Below are positions 1 to 7,918 of a stretch of 64,000 nt of DNA, one piece after another. Source of the stretch: BP-133 sp040756995 (GTDB lineage Bacteria; Actinomycetota; Acidimicrobiia; IMCC26256; BP-133); assembly GCA_040756995.1 (NCBI GenBank), contig JBFLYK010000003.1, positions 186,001 through 250,000 of the forward strand. The letters are read 5' to 3'. Each line of letters begins with the position of its first letter. The stretch's first letter is position 1. The notes beneath the pieces are model-generated. The model was not told the DNA's origin, did not search any database, and saw only the letters and a program-made list of their open reading frames with translations. A program made the position numbers and the translations under genes.

Positions 1-336
1 GACCGGCCCTTCCTGCGCCACCGTCTTGCGCATCCCCTCGTTGGTGCGCACGCCTTCGATGAAGCCGGTCACGACCTCGGCCACCCGCTCCCCACCCCGG
101 GCCCGGGAACCCTCGAGCTGGCGGTCGATCGTGCGCTCGGCCAGCGCCCAGGCCACCTCGCCGAGCAGGCGGGCCCGGTTGCCGACCCACCGGTACAGGG
201 TGACGCGGTTCACGCCGAGCTCGGTGGCGAGGCGCTGCATGTCGATGCGCTCGCCGGCCAGGAACGCCTTGCGGGCCAGGCGGAACGCCTCGTCGGCTCC
301 GGCGTGCGGGCGGGTTCCGAGGTCCGTTGACGCCAT
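1..336 (-). CDS. TetR-family transcriptional regulator, N-terminal part
   Basis: The reverse strand is open for 112 codons from an ATG at 336 to the window edge, so the C-terminal ligand-binding half lies outside. Residues about 31-52 form a clear TetR helix-turn-helix (MQRLATELGVNRVTLYRW), preceded by the usual first helix. The gene is divergent from the lipase at 416, and a long inverted repeat at 360-384 sits between them. By family rule it most likely represses itself and that lipase gene. The effector cannot be guessed without the C-terminal half. The family call is firm; the target is inference. Confidence 0.85.
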   Translation of the reverse strand, partial: MASTDLGTRPHAGADEAFRLARKAFLAGERIDMQRLATELGVNRVTLYRWVGNRARLLGEVAWALAERTIDRQLEGSRARGGERVAEVVTGFIEGVRTNEGMRKTVAQEGPV

Positions 337-359
337 CGGGAACCCAGGCTAGCGTGCCA

Positions 360-384
360 TGCAACAGATTCCGAATTTGTTGCA
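360..384. promoter_or_regulatory. Palindromic operator, probable TetR site
   Basis: TGCAACA at 360-366 and TGTTGCA at 378-384 form a perfect 7-bp inverted repeat with an 11-bp centre. A further TGTTGCA half-site lies at 393-399, just before the lipase ribosome site. The position between a divergent TetR gene and its neighbour, and the 25-bp size, fit a TetR dimer site. Binding is inferred, not shown. Confidence 0.6.
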
Positions 385-415
385 CACGACCGTGTTGCAC
401 CAGGAGGGGGAAGCG

Positions 416-1402
416 ATGGCCCGGTGCCCACGCCCGAGATTGCTGCTGCCGGCGGTTGCCGCGCTGCTGGCGGCGACGAGTCTGCTGCCCGGAGTCGGCG
501 GCGCCACGCCCGACACCGGGCCGGAGCTCTCGGTGGCGGCGGCCGACCTCGAGGCGACGCTGGAGTGTCCCGGGGCTGACTTGATCGAAGGTGCCGACCG
601 GGACGTGATCCTGCTGGTCCCCGGCACGACCGTGCACCCCCGCACGAACTTCGGGATGAGCTGGATCAAGGCATTCGAGGCGCTGGGCTATCCGTACTGC
701 TACGTGGTCACCCCCCACGCCGGGATGGACGACATCCAGGTGTCGTCGGAACACGTCGTCTACGCCATCCGGGAGCTGTACCGGCGTTCCGGCCGCAAGG
801 TCGACATCATCGGCCACAGCCAGGGCGGCACCAATCCCCGCTGGGCGCTTCGCTGGTGGCCCGACACCCGGGCCATGGTCGACGACTACATCGGCATCGC
901 CCCCAGCGCCCACGGCGGCCAGGCCGTCAACACCATGTGCGGTGACGGCGATTGCGCCCCGGCGCTCTGGCAGCAGACCTACATGTCGAACTTCGTGCGG
1001 GCCATGAACTCCGGCGGTGAGACGTTCCCCGGCATCGACTACACCGTGGCCTGGACAGCCTACGACGAGTTCCTCACGCCGCCCGAGTCGACCACCATCG
1101 CCGGCGCCACCAACATCCAGTTGCAGGAGACCTGCCCCGGCGACACGTCGGAGCACGTGGCCATCGGTACGCACGATCCGGTGACCTACGCCATCGCCAT
1201 GGATGCCCTCGACCACGACGGCCCGGCCGACCCCGCCCGCATCGACCGCGCCGTGTGCAGCCAGGCGTTCGCCCCCTACGTCGACCCCGTCACGTTCCCC
1301 GCCGACTACGCCAAGGCCTGGGCCGAGATCATGACGCAGATCGCCACCTATCCCCAGGTGAAGGCCGAGCCCCCGCTCAAGCCCTACGCCCGAGGGGCCT
1401 AG
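416..1402 (+). CDS. Secreted alpha/beta-hydrolase lipase
   Basis: The protein has 328 residues. The start at 416 is chosen because AGGAGGGGG stands 6-14 bases before it; an earlier in-frame ATG at 359 would run through the operator. Residues 1-30 are a Sec signal peptide. The nucleophile elbow GHSQGG places the catalytic serine at residue 135, and LLVPGT near residue 67 fits the oxyanion-hole strand. The overall layout resembles actinobacterial triacylglycerol lipases related to the lipase B type. It probably hydrolyses esters outside the cell. The divergent TetR gene and palindrome suggest repression relieved by a ligand. Substrate is not readable from sequence. Confidence 0.82.
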   Translation: MARCPRPRLLLPAVAALLAATSLLPGVGGATPDTGPELSVAAADLEATLECPGADLIEGADRDVILLVPGTTVHPRTNFGMSWIKAFEALGYPYCYVVTPHAGMDDIQVSSEHVVYAIRELYRRSGRKVDIIGHSQGGTNPRWALRWWPDTRAMVDDYIGIAPSAHGGQAVNTMCGDGDCAPALWQQTYMSNFVRAMNSGGETFPGIDYTVAWTAYDEFLTPPESTTIAGATNIQLQETCPGDTSEHVAIGTHDPVTYAIAMDALDHDGPADPARIDRAVCSQAFAPYVDPVTFPADYAKAWAEIMTQIATYPQVKAEPPLKPYARGA

Positions 1403-1484
1403 GCCGTTCGCGTGAGCCTGTGCGGGCGGGTCGCGGTGGCGAAATTCGGCTGAGGCCTGGAGGCTCCCGTGCTGGACTGACGGC

Positions 1485-2246
1485 ATGGAGAACTACGGCA
1501 CCTCGACCTACGGCGATCACATCGCCGACATCTACGACGACCTCTACGAAGCCAGCATGGACCCGTCGTCCACGGTTGACCTGCTGGCGGAGCTGGCCGG
1601 GAAAGGCCGGGCGTTGGAGCTCGGCATCGGCACCGGCCGGGTGGCCGTGCCGCTGGCGGCGCGGGGTGTGCAGGTCGAGGGGATCGATGCCTCCGAGGCG
1701 ATGGTGGAGAGACTCCGGCGGCGGCCGGGGGGTGAGGGCATCCCGGTCACGATCGGCGATTTCGCCGACGTGGCGGTCGACGGCCGGTTCCGGCTGATCT
1801 ACGTACCGTTCACCACCTTCTTCGCCCTGCCCTCGCAACCCGAACAGATCCGCTGCCTGGGCAATGTCGCGTCCCACCTCGAGCCGGACGGGTGGTTCGT
1901 GCTTGACGCCTTCGTCCCGGACCTCCGGCGATTCCACGGTGGCCAAGCGGTCTCGGTTCCGAGGGTGGAGTCCGGCCGGGTCATCCTGGACGTCGCCCGG
2001 CACGACCCGGTCACCCAGACCATCCATTCGTCGCACGTGCTCCTGAGTGACGCCGGCGTCCGGCTCGTTCCAGTGGTCGTGCGCTATGCCTGGCCGGCGG
2101 AACTCGACGCCATGGCTCTGGTGGCCGGGCTCACGCTCGCCCACCGCTACGCCGACTACGACCGACGCCCGTTCGAGGCCATTTCGCCCCGCCACGTCTC
2201 GATCTACCGGCCTTCCGCCTCGTTCGCCGAGTCGGCTATCGGCTGA
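1485..2246 (+). CDS. Class I SAM-dependent methyltransferase
   Basis: The protein has 253 residues. Motif I of the Rossmann methyltransferase fold is clear at about residues 44-56 (LELGIGTGRVAVPLA), and an acidic strand-2 end (VEGIDAS) follows. This fits the small soluble family annotated as class I SAM-dependent methyltransferase; the acceptor cannot be told. The N-terminus (YGDHIADIYDDLYE) is typical of this family, supporting the ATG at 1485, although no strong ribosome site precedes it. Its last 11 bases overlap the end of the convergent hydrolase gene. Confidence 0.82.
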   Translation: MENYGTSTYGDHIADIYDDLYEASMDPSSTVDLLAELAGKGRALELGIGTGRVAVPLAARGVQVEGIDASEAMVERLRRRPGGEGIPVTIGDFADVAVDGRFRLIYVPFTTFFALPSQPEQIRCLGNVASHLEPDGWFVLDAFVPDLRRFHGGQAVSVPRVESGRVILDVARHDPVTQTIHSSHVLLSDAGVRLVPVVVRYAWPAELDAMALVAGLTLAHRYADYDRRPFEAISPRHVSIYRPSASFAESAIG

Positions 2247-3030
2247 GGGCCGCAGCCAGGAAGTCGAAAGCGGCGGGAGTGCAGCGGTTCCAGTAGCGGC
2301 GGGTGTGGCGGCCGTCGGCGTAGGCCCCGGCCGCTTTGGGCTCCGGTAGGGCCTGCTCGAGGGCCCTCACCGTCGTGATGAGGCCGTCCTGGAGGCCGCA
2401 CCACAGGCCGACCGGCGTGCCCTTGAGCTTGCCGGCCTCCTGGAACACGGCGTCGCCCCGGGAACACGCCGGCGAGAACGCCGCCACGGCCCGGGCGAAA
2501 CCGGGATAGGTCTCAGCCAACCGCAGCACGCCGTAGCCGCCCATCGACCAGCCCCACAGCGCGATCCGGCTGGTGTCGAAGCCGCGCTCGCCACACCAGG
2601 CGGGGACCTCGTCGTGGACCATCGCCCGGGGGTCGTCGTGCCCGTTCGGCTGCCAGCGCAGGACGCCCCCGGTGGCGCCGGCCAACACGAATGGCGGCGC
2701 CCCCCGCTGAACGGCGTCGGTCAGGAACCGCCCGAACCCGAAGTCATCGAACTCCGCCGCGGTGGCCGACGACCCATGCAGCACGAGGCACACCGGCAGG
2801 CCCTTCCCGTCCCCATGGCCGGCCGGGACGGCGGTATAGAAGTCGACGTCCTTACCGCGGGCCGCCGAAGTCCTCCGCTCGACCCGCTCGTCCCCGACCG
2901 GCGCCTCCGGCACCGGCCCCGGAGACTCCCCGTCCCCGCGGCTCTTCAGCGCCACCCCGCCCGCCACGATGGCCGCTCCCCCGGCTCCGACTCCGAGCAG
3001 AAACGACCGCCGGGACATGGTCTGCGCCAT
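2236..3030 (-). CDS. Tat-exported alpha/beta hydrolase (esterase-like)
   Basis: The protein has 264 residues. The N-terminus carries a twin-arginine signal (SRRSFLLGVGAGGAA, residues 6-20), so export in folded form is likely. GWSMGG puts the nucleophilic serine at residue 162, and VLHGSSATAAEF near residue 83 supplies the oxyanion-hole region. The architecture matches the esterase/PHB-depolymerase-like group with an exposed serine elbow. Substrate is unknown. It ends inside the last codons of the convergent methyltransferase gene, and its start region abuts a truncated cupin reading frame on the other strand. Confidence 0.8.
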   Translation of the reverse strand: MAQTMSRRSFLLGVGAGGAAIVAGGVALKSRGDGESPGPVPEAPVGDERVERRTSAARGKDVDFYTAVPAGHGDGKGLPVCLVLHGSSATAAEFDDFGFGRFLTDAVQRGAPPFVLAGATGGVLRWQPNGHDDPRAMVHDEVPAWCGERGFDTSRIALWGWSMGGYGVLRLAETYPGFARAVAAFSPACSRGDAVFQEAGKLKGTPVGLWCGLQDGLITTVRALEQALPEPKAAGAYADGRHTRRYWNRCTPAAFDFLAAALSR

Positions 3031-3056
3031 GCAACCATCATGACCGTGACCCGTGC

Positions 3057-3314
3057 GTGCGAGCGCGCACGGCGTGGCACAGCCACCCGCAGGGTCAGAC
3101 GCTGTACGTGACCGAGGGCGTGGCCCGCGTCCAGGATCGAGGCGGACCGGTCGAGGACGTCCGGGCCGGGGAGACCGTCGTCACGGAACCCGGAGTCTGG
3201 CACTGGCACGGCGCGGCCACGGGGCAGTTCATGACCCACCTGGCGATCTACGAAGGAGCTCCGGAGTGGGGCGAGCTCGTCAGCGACAGTGAGTACCTGT
3301 CGAGTGAAGGCTGA
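3057..3314 (+). pseudogene. Truncated cupin-domain protein
   Basis: The frame encodes 85 residues matching the core and C-terminal half of small cupins of the carboxymuconolactone-decarboxylase-associated type: ARTAWHSHPQGQTLYV carries the first metal-binding motif and WHWHGAA the second. A normal member has about 35-45 residues before ARTAWH. Here that space is taken by the start of the reverse-strand hydrolase, and no ATG or ribosome site precedes the motif; only a GTG at 3057 is available. The metal ligands remain, so it may still be made, but I read it as a 5'-truncated remnant left by a rearrangement. Pseudogene versus short functional gene is open. Confidence 0.55.
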
Positions 3315-3332
3315 CGGTTCGTCCCTTCGGCC

Positions 3333-4706
3333 CTAACGGCGGGCCATGTTGGCGAACTTCGTCAGGTGCTCGAGGAACGCCAGGCGGATCTTCGCCGTCG
3401 GCCCGTTTCGGTGCTTGGCCACGATGATCTCGGCCGTGCCCTTGTCACTCGACTCGGGGTTGTAGGCGTCATCGCGGTAGATGAACATCACGATGTCCGC
3501 GTCCTGTTCGATCGAACCACTTTCGCGAAGGTCGGCGAGCATCGGGCGCTTGTCGGTGCGGTACTCCAGGCTGCGGTTCAGCTGGGAGAGGGCCATGACG
3601 GGGGTCTCGAGGTCGCGGGCGAGGATCTTCAGGCCCCGGGAGAGCTCGGAGACCTCGACCTGGCGGTTCTCGGAACGGCGGGGGGTGCTCATCAGCTGGA
3701 GGTAGTCGACGACGACGAGGCCGAGGTCGCCGTGCATGGCCTTGAGGCGACGGCACTTGGCCCGCATCTCCATCACCGTCAGGTGGGCGTTGTCGTCGAT
3801 GTAGAACGGCGCTTCGGCCAGACGGCCGACGGCGTGGCTGATCTTCGTCCAGTCGCTTTCGGGGATGCGGCCCGTCCGCAGCAGTCGCGAGTTCACCCCG
3901 GCCTCCGCGGCCAGCATCCGTTGCGTGAGCTCGAGATAGCCCATCTCCATCGAGAAGAAGACGACCGGCTTGCGGGTCTCGAGCGCCACATGGGCCGCCG
4001 CCCCGAGGGCGAAGCTCGTCTTGCCCTGGCCGGGCCGGGCCGCCACCACGAGCAGGTTCGAGGGCTGGAAGCCGAGCGTCACCTCGTCGAGATCGATGTA
4101 ACCCGACGGGACGCCGGTCATCGACCCGTCGCGCTCGAAGAGCGCCTCGAGCTGCTCGAGGCTCTCCTGCAGCGCCGGATAGATGCCCTTCAGCGAACTC
4201 GACAGCCGGCGGTTGGCGACCTCGAAGACGAGCGTCTCGGCCCGGTCCAGCGTGTGGGTCACGTCGTCGGGCATCTCGTAGCCCATCTCGGCGATCTCAC
4301 CGGCCACGCCGATCAGCCGCCGCAGCAGCGCATGTTCCTCGACGATGCGGGCGTAGTGCGCGGCGTTGGCCGCCGCCGGCGTACCGGCCTGGATCCGCAG
4401 GATCGCCTGCTTGCCGCCCAGCGCCTCCAGCAGGTTGGCCCGCCGCAGCTCCTCGGCCACGGTGACGGGGTCAACCGGCTCGCCCTGGCCGTAGAGCGTC
4501 TGGATCGCCTCGAACAGATGGCCGTGAGCCGGCTTGTAGAAGTCCTCCGGGCTGACGACCTCGACCGCGGCGGCGATGGCGTCCTTCGAGAGCAGCATCG
4601 CTCCGAGGAGCGACTCCTCGGCTTCGATGTTGTGGGGCGGCACGCGTCCGGCACCGCCCGACGGCCGCGCTGACTGCGGCCGCATGTCACTGATCGACTG
4701 AACCAC
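3333..4706 (-). CDS. dnaB: Replicative DNA helicase DnaB
   Basis: The protein has 457 residues, the usual DnaB length. The N-terminal primase-interaction domain starts at PPHNIEAEESLLGAML (about residue 23). The RecA-like ATPase domain has Walker A ARPGQGKTS with Lys229, Walker B LVVVDYLQLM and the arginine-finger region near the end. It unwinds DNA ahead of the replisome as a hexameric ring. No intein interrupts it, although actinobacterial DnaB proteins often carry one at the P-loop or at DYLQL. The start is GTG at 4706; an in-frame ATG at 4685 is an alternative. It is the last gene of the rpsF-ssb-rplI block, with a 213-bp gap before it that probably holds its own promoter. Confidence 0.96.
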   Translation of the reverse strand: MVQSISDMRPQSARPSGGAGRVPPHNIEAEESLLGAMLLSKDAIAAAVEVVSPEDFYKPAHGHLFEAIQTLYGQGEPVDPVTVAEELRRANLLEALGGKQAILRIQAGTPAAANAAHYARIVEEHALLRRLIGVAGEIAEMGYEMPDDVTHTLDRAETLVFEVANRRLSSSLKGIYPALQESLEQLEALFERDGSMTGVPSGYIDLDEVTLGFQPSNLLVVAARPGQGKTSFALGAAAHVALETRKPVVFFSMEMGYLELTQRMLAAEAGVNSRLLRTGRIPESDWTKISHAVGRLAEAPFYIDDNAHLTVMEMRAKCRRLKAMHGDLGLVVVDYLQLMSTPRRSENRQVEVSELSRGLKILARDLETPVMALSQLNRSLEYRTDKRPMLADLRESGSIEQDADIVMFIYRDDAYNPESSDKGTAEIIVAKHRNGPTAKIRLAFLEHLTKFANMARR

Positions 4707-4919
4707 CCGCCGCCTCTCCCAGACCTGTCCCAGCCCGCCCGCGCACTGCGAGGGGCCATCGTCGCGTCCGGCCCTTGTGGGGAGGAAGGGGCATAACCCT
4801 GTGGATTTGTCGGGGAGTTATCCCCACCCGGGAGGACACGACCACTGCGAACGTACGTTCGATCATGCTCCCGCGCCGAACTCACGTCAAGCCCCGACCG
4901 GGGCGACGCCGGCGCGCTG

Positions 4920-5363
4920 CTACTGGGAGACGACCTCGATCGTCAGCGGGACCTCGACGTCGGCGTGGAGCCGGACCGGCACCTCGTGCGTGCCCAGCGT
5001 CTTGATGGGCTCGACGTGGAGCTTGCGCCGGTCGAGATGCACACCGGTCTGGGCCTCGACGGCCTCGGCGATGTCGGTCGAGGTGACCGACCCGAAGAGC
5101 CGGCCCCCCTCGCCGGAGCGGGCCTTGATCTCGATCCGCTTGGCGGCGAGCTGGCGGGCGGTCGCCTCCGCCCCTTCCTTTTCCCGCCGGTCACGGACCT
5201 GGCGGGAGCGGCGCATGGCCTCCGCCTGCCGGGTGACTCCCTCGGTGGCGGCGATGGCCAGGCCCTTCGGCACGAGGTAGTTGCGGGCGTACCCAGGGGC
5301 CACCTCCACGAGGTCGCCTTTGTGGCCGAGGTTCTCCACGTCGGCCCGGAGCACGATCTTCAC
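4920..5363 (-). CDS. rplI: 50S ribosomal protein L9
   Basis: The protein has 147 residues. The N-terminal L9 signature is intact (VENLGHKGDLVEVAPGYAR), followed by the long connecting helix rich in Arg, Lys and Glu (about residues 42-75) and the C-terminal RNA-binding domain. L9 binds the 23S rRNA near the L1 stalk. Start is GTG at 5363 with AGGAG upstream. It follows ssb by only 17 bases, so the two are co-transcribed, with no room for the rpsR gene that normally stands between them. Confidence 0.96.
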   Translation of the reverse strand: MKIVLRADVENLGHKGDLVEVAPGYARNYLVPKGLAIAATEGVTRQAEAMRRSRQVRDRREKEGAEATARQLAAKRIEIKARSGEGGRLFGSVTSTDIAEAVEAQTGVHLDRRKLHVEPIKTLGTHEVPVRLHADVEVPLTIEVVSQ

Positions 5364-5380
5364 GGTGTAACGCTCCTAGC

Positions 5381-5845
5381 TCAGAAAGGCTCGTCGCCGA
5401 AGTCGTCGTACGGCGGGGGCTCGCTGGCCGGTGCGGAGCGGCCGTAGCCGCTCCCGCCCCCACCCCCTCCCTGGTCTCCGCCGCTGCGCCGCTCGGACTT
5501 CACCACGTTGGCCGTGGCCCACCGCAGGCTGGGAGCCACCTCGTCGGCGATGATCTCGACGGCGTAGCGCTTGTTGCCGTCCTGCTCCCAGGAGCGCTGC
5601 TCGAGGCGGCCGGTGACGACGACCCGCGTGCCCTTCTTGATCGAGTCGCTCACGTTCTCTGCCAGGTCGCGCCAGCAGATGACGTCGAAATAGCTCGTCG
5701 CCTCCTGCCACTCGCCGCTGTTGCGGTCCTGCCAGCGGCGGTTCACGGCCACGCCCAGCCGGGCGTTGGCCTGACCGCTCGGGGTGAACCGCAGTTCGGG
5801 GTCGCGGGTGACGTTGCCCACGATGGTGACGCTGTTGCCGGACAT
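5381..5845 (-). CDS. ssb: Single-stranded DNA-binding protein
   Basis: The protein has 154 residues. The OB-fold spans residues 1-110 (NSVTIVGNVTRDPELRFT, FDVICWRDLAENV, KGTRVVVTGRLEQRSW). A glycine-rich linker follows, and the acidic tip ends in DEPF, the protein-docking tail of bacterial SSBs. It coats single-stranded DNA in replication and repair. The ATG at 5845 is preceded by GGAAGG. It lies between rpsF and rplI in the standard order. Confidence 0.95.
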   Translation of the reverse strand: MSGNSVTIVGNVTRDPELRFTPSGQANARLGVAVNRRWQDRNSGEWQEATSYFDVICWRDLAENVSDSIKKGTRVVVTGRLEQRSWEQDGNKRYAVEIIADEVAPSLRWATANVVKSERRSGGDQGGGGGGSGYGRSAPASEPPPYDDFGDEPF

Positions 5846-5860
5846 CTTCTGCCTTCCTTC

Positions 5861-6196
5861 CTACGCTTCCGCCGGCGCCGCAGCCGGTGCCGCCCGCGCC
5901 TTGAGGGCGGCGTCGGGAATGCGGATCACCTTGTGGCGGATGACTTCGTCGGCAAGGGAGAGCATCCGGTGCAGCTCCTCCATCACCTCGGGCTCGGCCG
6001 TCGCCTCCAGGAGGACGTAGTAGCCCTCCCAGCGGTGGCGGAGCTCGTAGGCGAAGCGGCGCTTGCCCCACCGGTCGACCCGCCCCGGGTTACCCCCACG
6101 GCTGCGGATGAACTCCGCATAGCGGTCGACCGCCGCCCGGATCGTCTCCTCCTCCAGGCTGGCATCGAAGATGAGCATGACCTCGTACGGCCTCAT
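5861..6196 (-). CDS. rpsF: 30S ribosomal protein S6
   Basis: The protein has 111 residues. It begins RPYEVMLIFDASLEEE, the normal S6 start, and contains the family core VDRWGKRRFAYELRHRWEGY. The frame is open further upstream, but ATG 6196 is the right start because it matches the family and has AGGAGG eleven bases before it. S6 pairs with S18 on the central domain of 16S rRNA. The C-terminal tail (ALKARAAPAAAPAEA) is a low-complexity extension seen in many actinobacteria. First gene of the block; two hairpins lie in its leader. Confidence 0.95.
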   Translation of the reverse strand: MRPYEVMLIFDASLEEETIRAAVDRYAEFIRSRGGNPGRVDRWGKRRFAYELRHRWEGYYVLLEATAEPEVMEELHRMLSLADEVIRHKVIRIPDAALKARAAPAAAPAEA

Positions 6197-6217
6197 GGAC
6201 CGTGCACCTCCTGTGGG

Positions 6218-6253
6218 CCGCAGGATGGCCTGCGGGCTCCCCTCTTCGGGGAG
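6218..6253 (-). promoter_or_regulatory. Paired hairpins in the rpsF leader
   Basis: On the reverse strand two stem-loops stand just before the rpsF ribosome site: one at 6237-6253 (6-bp stem of CTCCCC/GGGGAG) and one at 6218-6235 (7-bp stem of CCGCAGG/CCTGCGG, 4-base loop). Many bacteria carry an S6:S18-binding RNA in this leader. The match here is only by position and general shape; I did not confirm the conserved CCG bulge. Confidence 0.35.
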
Positions 6254-6422
6254 CAGGACGGGTGGGTGGTGGAGGGCGCGACCCCGCAGAGCCACGCACT
6301 CCGGATAGGACGAGGAAGGTTAACAGCTTCGGTGCCGCCCATCGCCTCGGACGATACGCCGTCGGTGTGACAATTACTCCTCCCGGGGACGCCACTCAGC
6401 CCGGGGGGGCGGCGGCGGTCAG

Positions 6423-6449
6423 CCCATCAGTCCCATCAATCCCATCAAT
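6423..6449. repeat. Three 9-bp tandem repeats
   Basis: CCCATCAGT, CCCATCAAT and CCCATCAAT stand head to tail. The last copy overlaps the stop codon of the methyltransferase gene on the reverse strand. No function is apparent. Confidence 0.7.
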
Positions 6450-7233
6450 CCAGCGGGCGACGGCCCCAGGTGGTGACGAGCGTCGGGAACAGCGAGCAGT
6501 AGCCGTCGACCTCGCATGCTCCGAGGGCCTCGTCGAGCTCCGCCTCCGACAAACGCCCGATCCGCAGCAGCGGCTCCCGCAGGGCGGTCATGCTCATCCG
6601 CCACCACGCCCCGGCCGGTGTTCCCGGCAGGGCGACCTGCACCCGACCCTCCGCTCCGACGTCCACGAGGCCGCTGTCCCGGAACTCGAGCGGCAGGTAC
6701 CGCCCGTAGTCGGAACTGGCCCCGACGGCGGCGAAGACGGCTTGCAGGTCTTCGTACAGCCGGACGTGCAGGTCACCGGCGACACAGCCGGGAGCGACCA
6801 CCAGCGAACACCAGTCGAAGGCCTCCTGGACCATCCAGCCCCCGGGCCGCAGGGCGGCAGCCATGCGCTTGACCACCTCGCGGCGGGCCGGGACGTGGTC
6901 GAGGACGAGCCGGGAGTGGACCAGGTCGAATGTGTCCTCTTCGAGCTCGTCGGCCGCGATGTCGTGACGACGGACCTCCAGGTTCTTCTCGGTCAGTTGC
7001 TCGAGGAACCCGGTGTCGAGGTCGGTGGCCACGACCCGGCCGTCCGGGCCCACCCGGTCACACAGCCACCGGGCGATGGAACCGGCCCCGGCCCCGACTT
7101 CCAGGCACTGCCCACCGAGCGGCAGCGGGATCCGCCCGAGGACCTGCTCGGTCCAGGGATCGAAGACCTGCTCCAGCAGGTCGAGCCGGCGGCGTTCCTG
7201 GTCCCAGCTGTGCTCGAAGAGGTAGTCGCTCAC
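6445..7233 (-). CDS. Class I SAM-dependent methyltransferase
   Basis: The protein has 262 residues from the GTG at 7233, which gives the natural start SDYLFEHSWDQERRRL; the frame is open to a TTG at 7269, but that would run into a hairpin. Motif I is LEVGAGAGSIARWL (about residues 46-59), motif II ends VVATDLD, and FDLVHSRLVLDHVP is the usual post-I/motif IV region. This is the ubiquitous SAM methyltransferase fold of the UbiE/arsenite-like type; the acceptor is unknown. It follows the DUF192 gene on the same strand, separated by a candidate terminator. Confidence 0.8.
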   Translation of the reverse strand: MSDYLFEHSWDQERRRLDLLEQVFDPWTEQVLGRIPLPLGGQCLEVGAGAGSIARWLCDRVGPDGRVVATDLDTGFLEQLTEKNLEVRRHDIAADELEEDTFDLVHSRLVLDHVPARREVVKRMAAALRPGGWMVQEAFDWCSLVVAPGCVAGDLHVRLYEDLQAVFAAVGASSDYGRYLPLEFRDSGLVDVGAEGRVQVALPGTPAGAWWRMSMTALREPLLRIGRLSEAELDEALGACEVDGYCSLFPTLVTTWGRRPLD

Positions 7234-7260
7234 AGCGGCCGTTGTAACCGGACCGCGTGG

Positions 7261-7282
7261 CCCCGGCAAGGCTTCGCCGGGG
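7261..7282 (-). terminator. Hairpin after the DUF192 gene
   Basis: CCCCGGC at 7261-7267 pairs with GCCGGGG at 7276-7282 around an 8-base loop that can itself pair in part. It lies 11 bases past the DUF192 stop on the reverse strand. No T run follows, so this would be a weak or Rho-assisted stop. Confidence 0.4.
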
Positions 7283-7293
7283 TCGGACGTCGG

Positions 7294-7902
7294 CTAGGCC
7301 GGACAGGCCGTCAACGGCCCGTCCGGCAGCTTGCCTTTCGGAACTTCGAGCGCCACCTTGAAGTCGCCCTTCGAGCCGTAGCTCGGGCAGCTGCCGTCGG
7401 TCCCGGAGCACAGCTCCATGTCGACCGCGTCGACCCGCAGCCCGCTCTCGTCGTAGAAGCCGATGGTGAGCGGGAACCTCACGTCGGACATCGTGAAGCG
7501 GGTCTTCGTGTGGTCCATCATCTGGCCCGGCTGCTGCAGCACGTCGGGGAACTCGAAGACCATCCCGTCGTAGCCGTCGAGGCTCTCCCGGTGGCGCAGG
7601 CCCTGCGACCGCTTCTCCTTCGTGTCGGCCACCAGCACCCGCAGGCAACTGGCGCCCACGCCGAGCTTCTTCTCGGCGAACTGCGGGCCGGCGGCGGTCG
7701 ACGCCGTCGTCGACGTGTCGACGAACGTCGGGTTCGCCGGCCGGTTCGCCCCCCACAGGAGGATGAGCACGAAGACCACGACGAAGCCCATACCGACGAG
7801 GACGCCCTTGTAGGCCCGGCTCAGCCCGGTGACGACTTCGACCGGCCCGGCCGGAGCCTGATGGGCCAGATCCTCGGGAGGGCCCTGGCCCTCGTCGGTC
7901 AT
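7294..7902 (-). CDS. DUF192 protein with N-terminal membrane anchor
   Basis: The protein has 202 residues from ATG 7902 (TDEGQGPPEDLAHQ). A single membrane helix at about residues 32-52 (GVLVGMGFVVVFVLILLWG) is followed by a low-complexity linker and a DUF192 domain: VLVADTKEKRSQGLRHRE, GMVFEF and the phrase FTMSDVRFPLTIGFYDESG. DUF192 proteins are small extracytoplasmic proteins of unproven role, often with a metal or signalling link. Two cysteines (CSGTDGSC) near the C-terminus may form a disulfide. The gene starts 17 bases after panB ends and is probably co-transcribed with it. Confidence 0.8.
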   Translation of the reverse strand: MTDEGQGPPEDLAHQAPAGPVEVVTGLSRAYKGVLVGMGFVVVFVLILLWGANRPANPTFVDTSTTASTAAGPQFAEKKLGVGASCLRVLVADTKEKRSQGLRHRESLDGYDGMVFEFPDVLQQPGQMMDHTKTRFTMSDVRFPLTIGFYDESGLRVDAVDMELCSGTDGSCPSYGSKGDFKVALEVPKGKLPDGPLTACPA

Positions 7903-7918
7903 CCCCTGCCTGCTCCTG

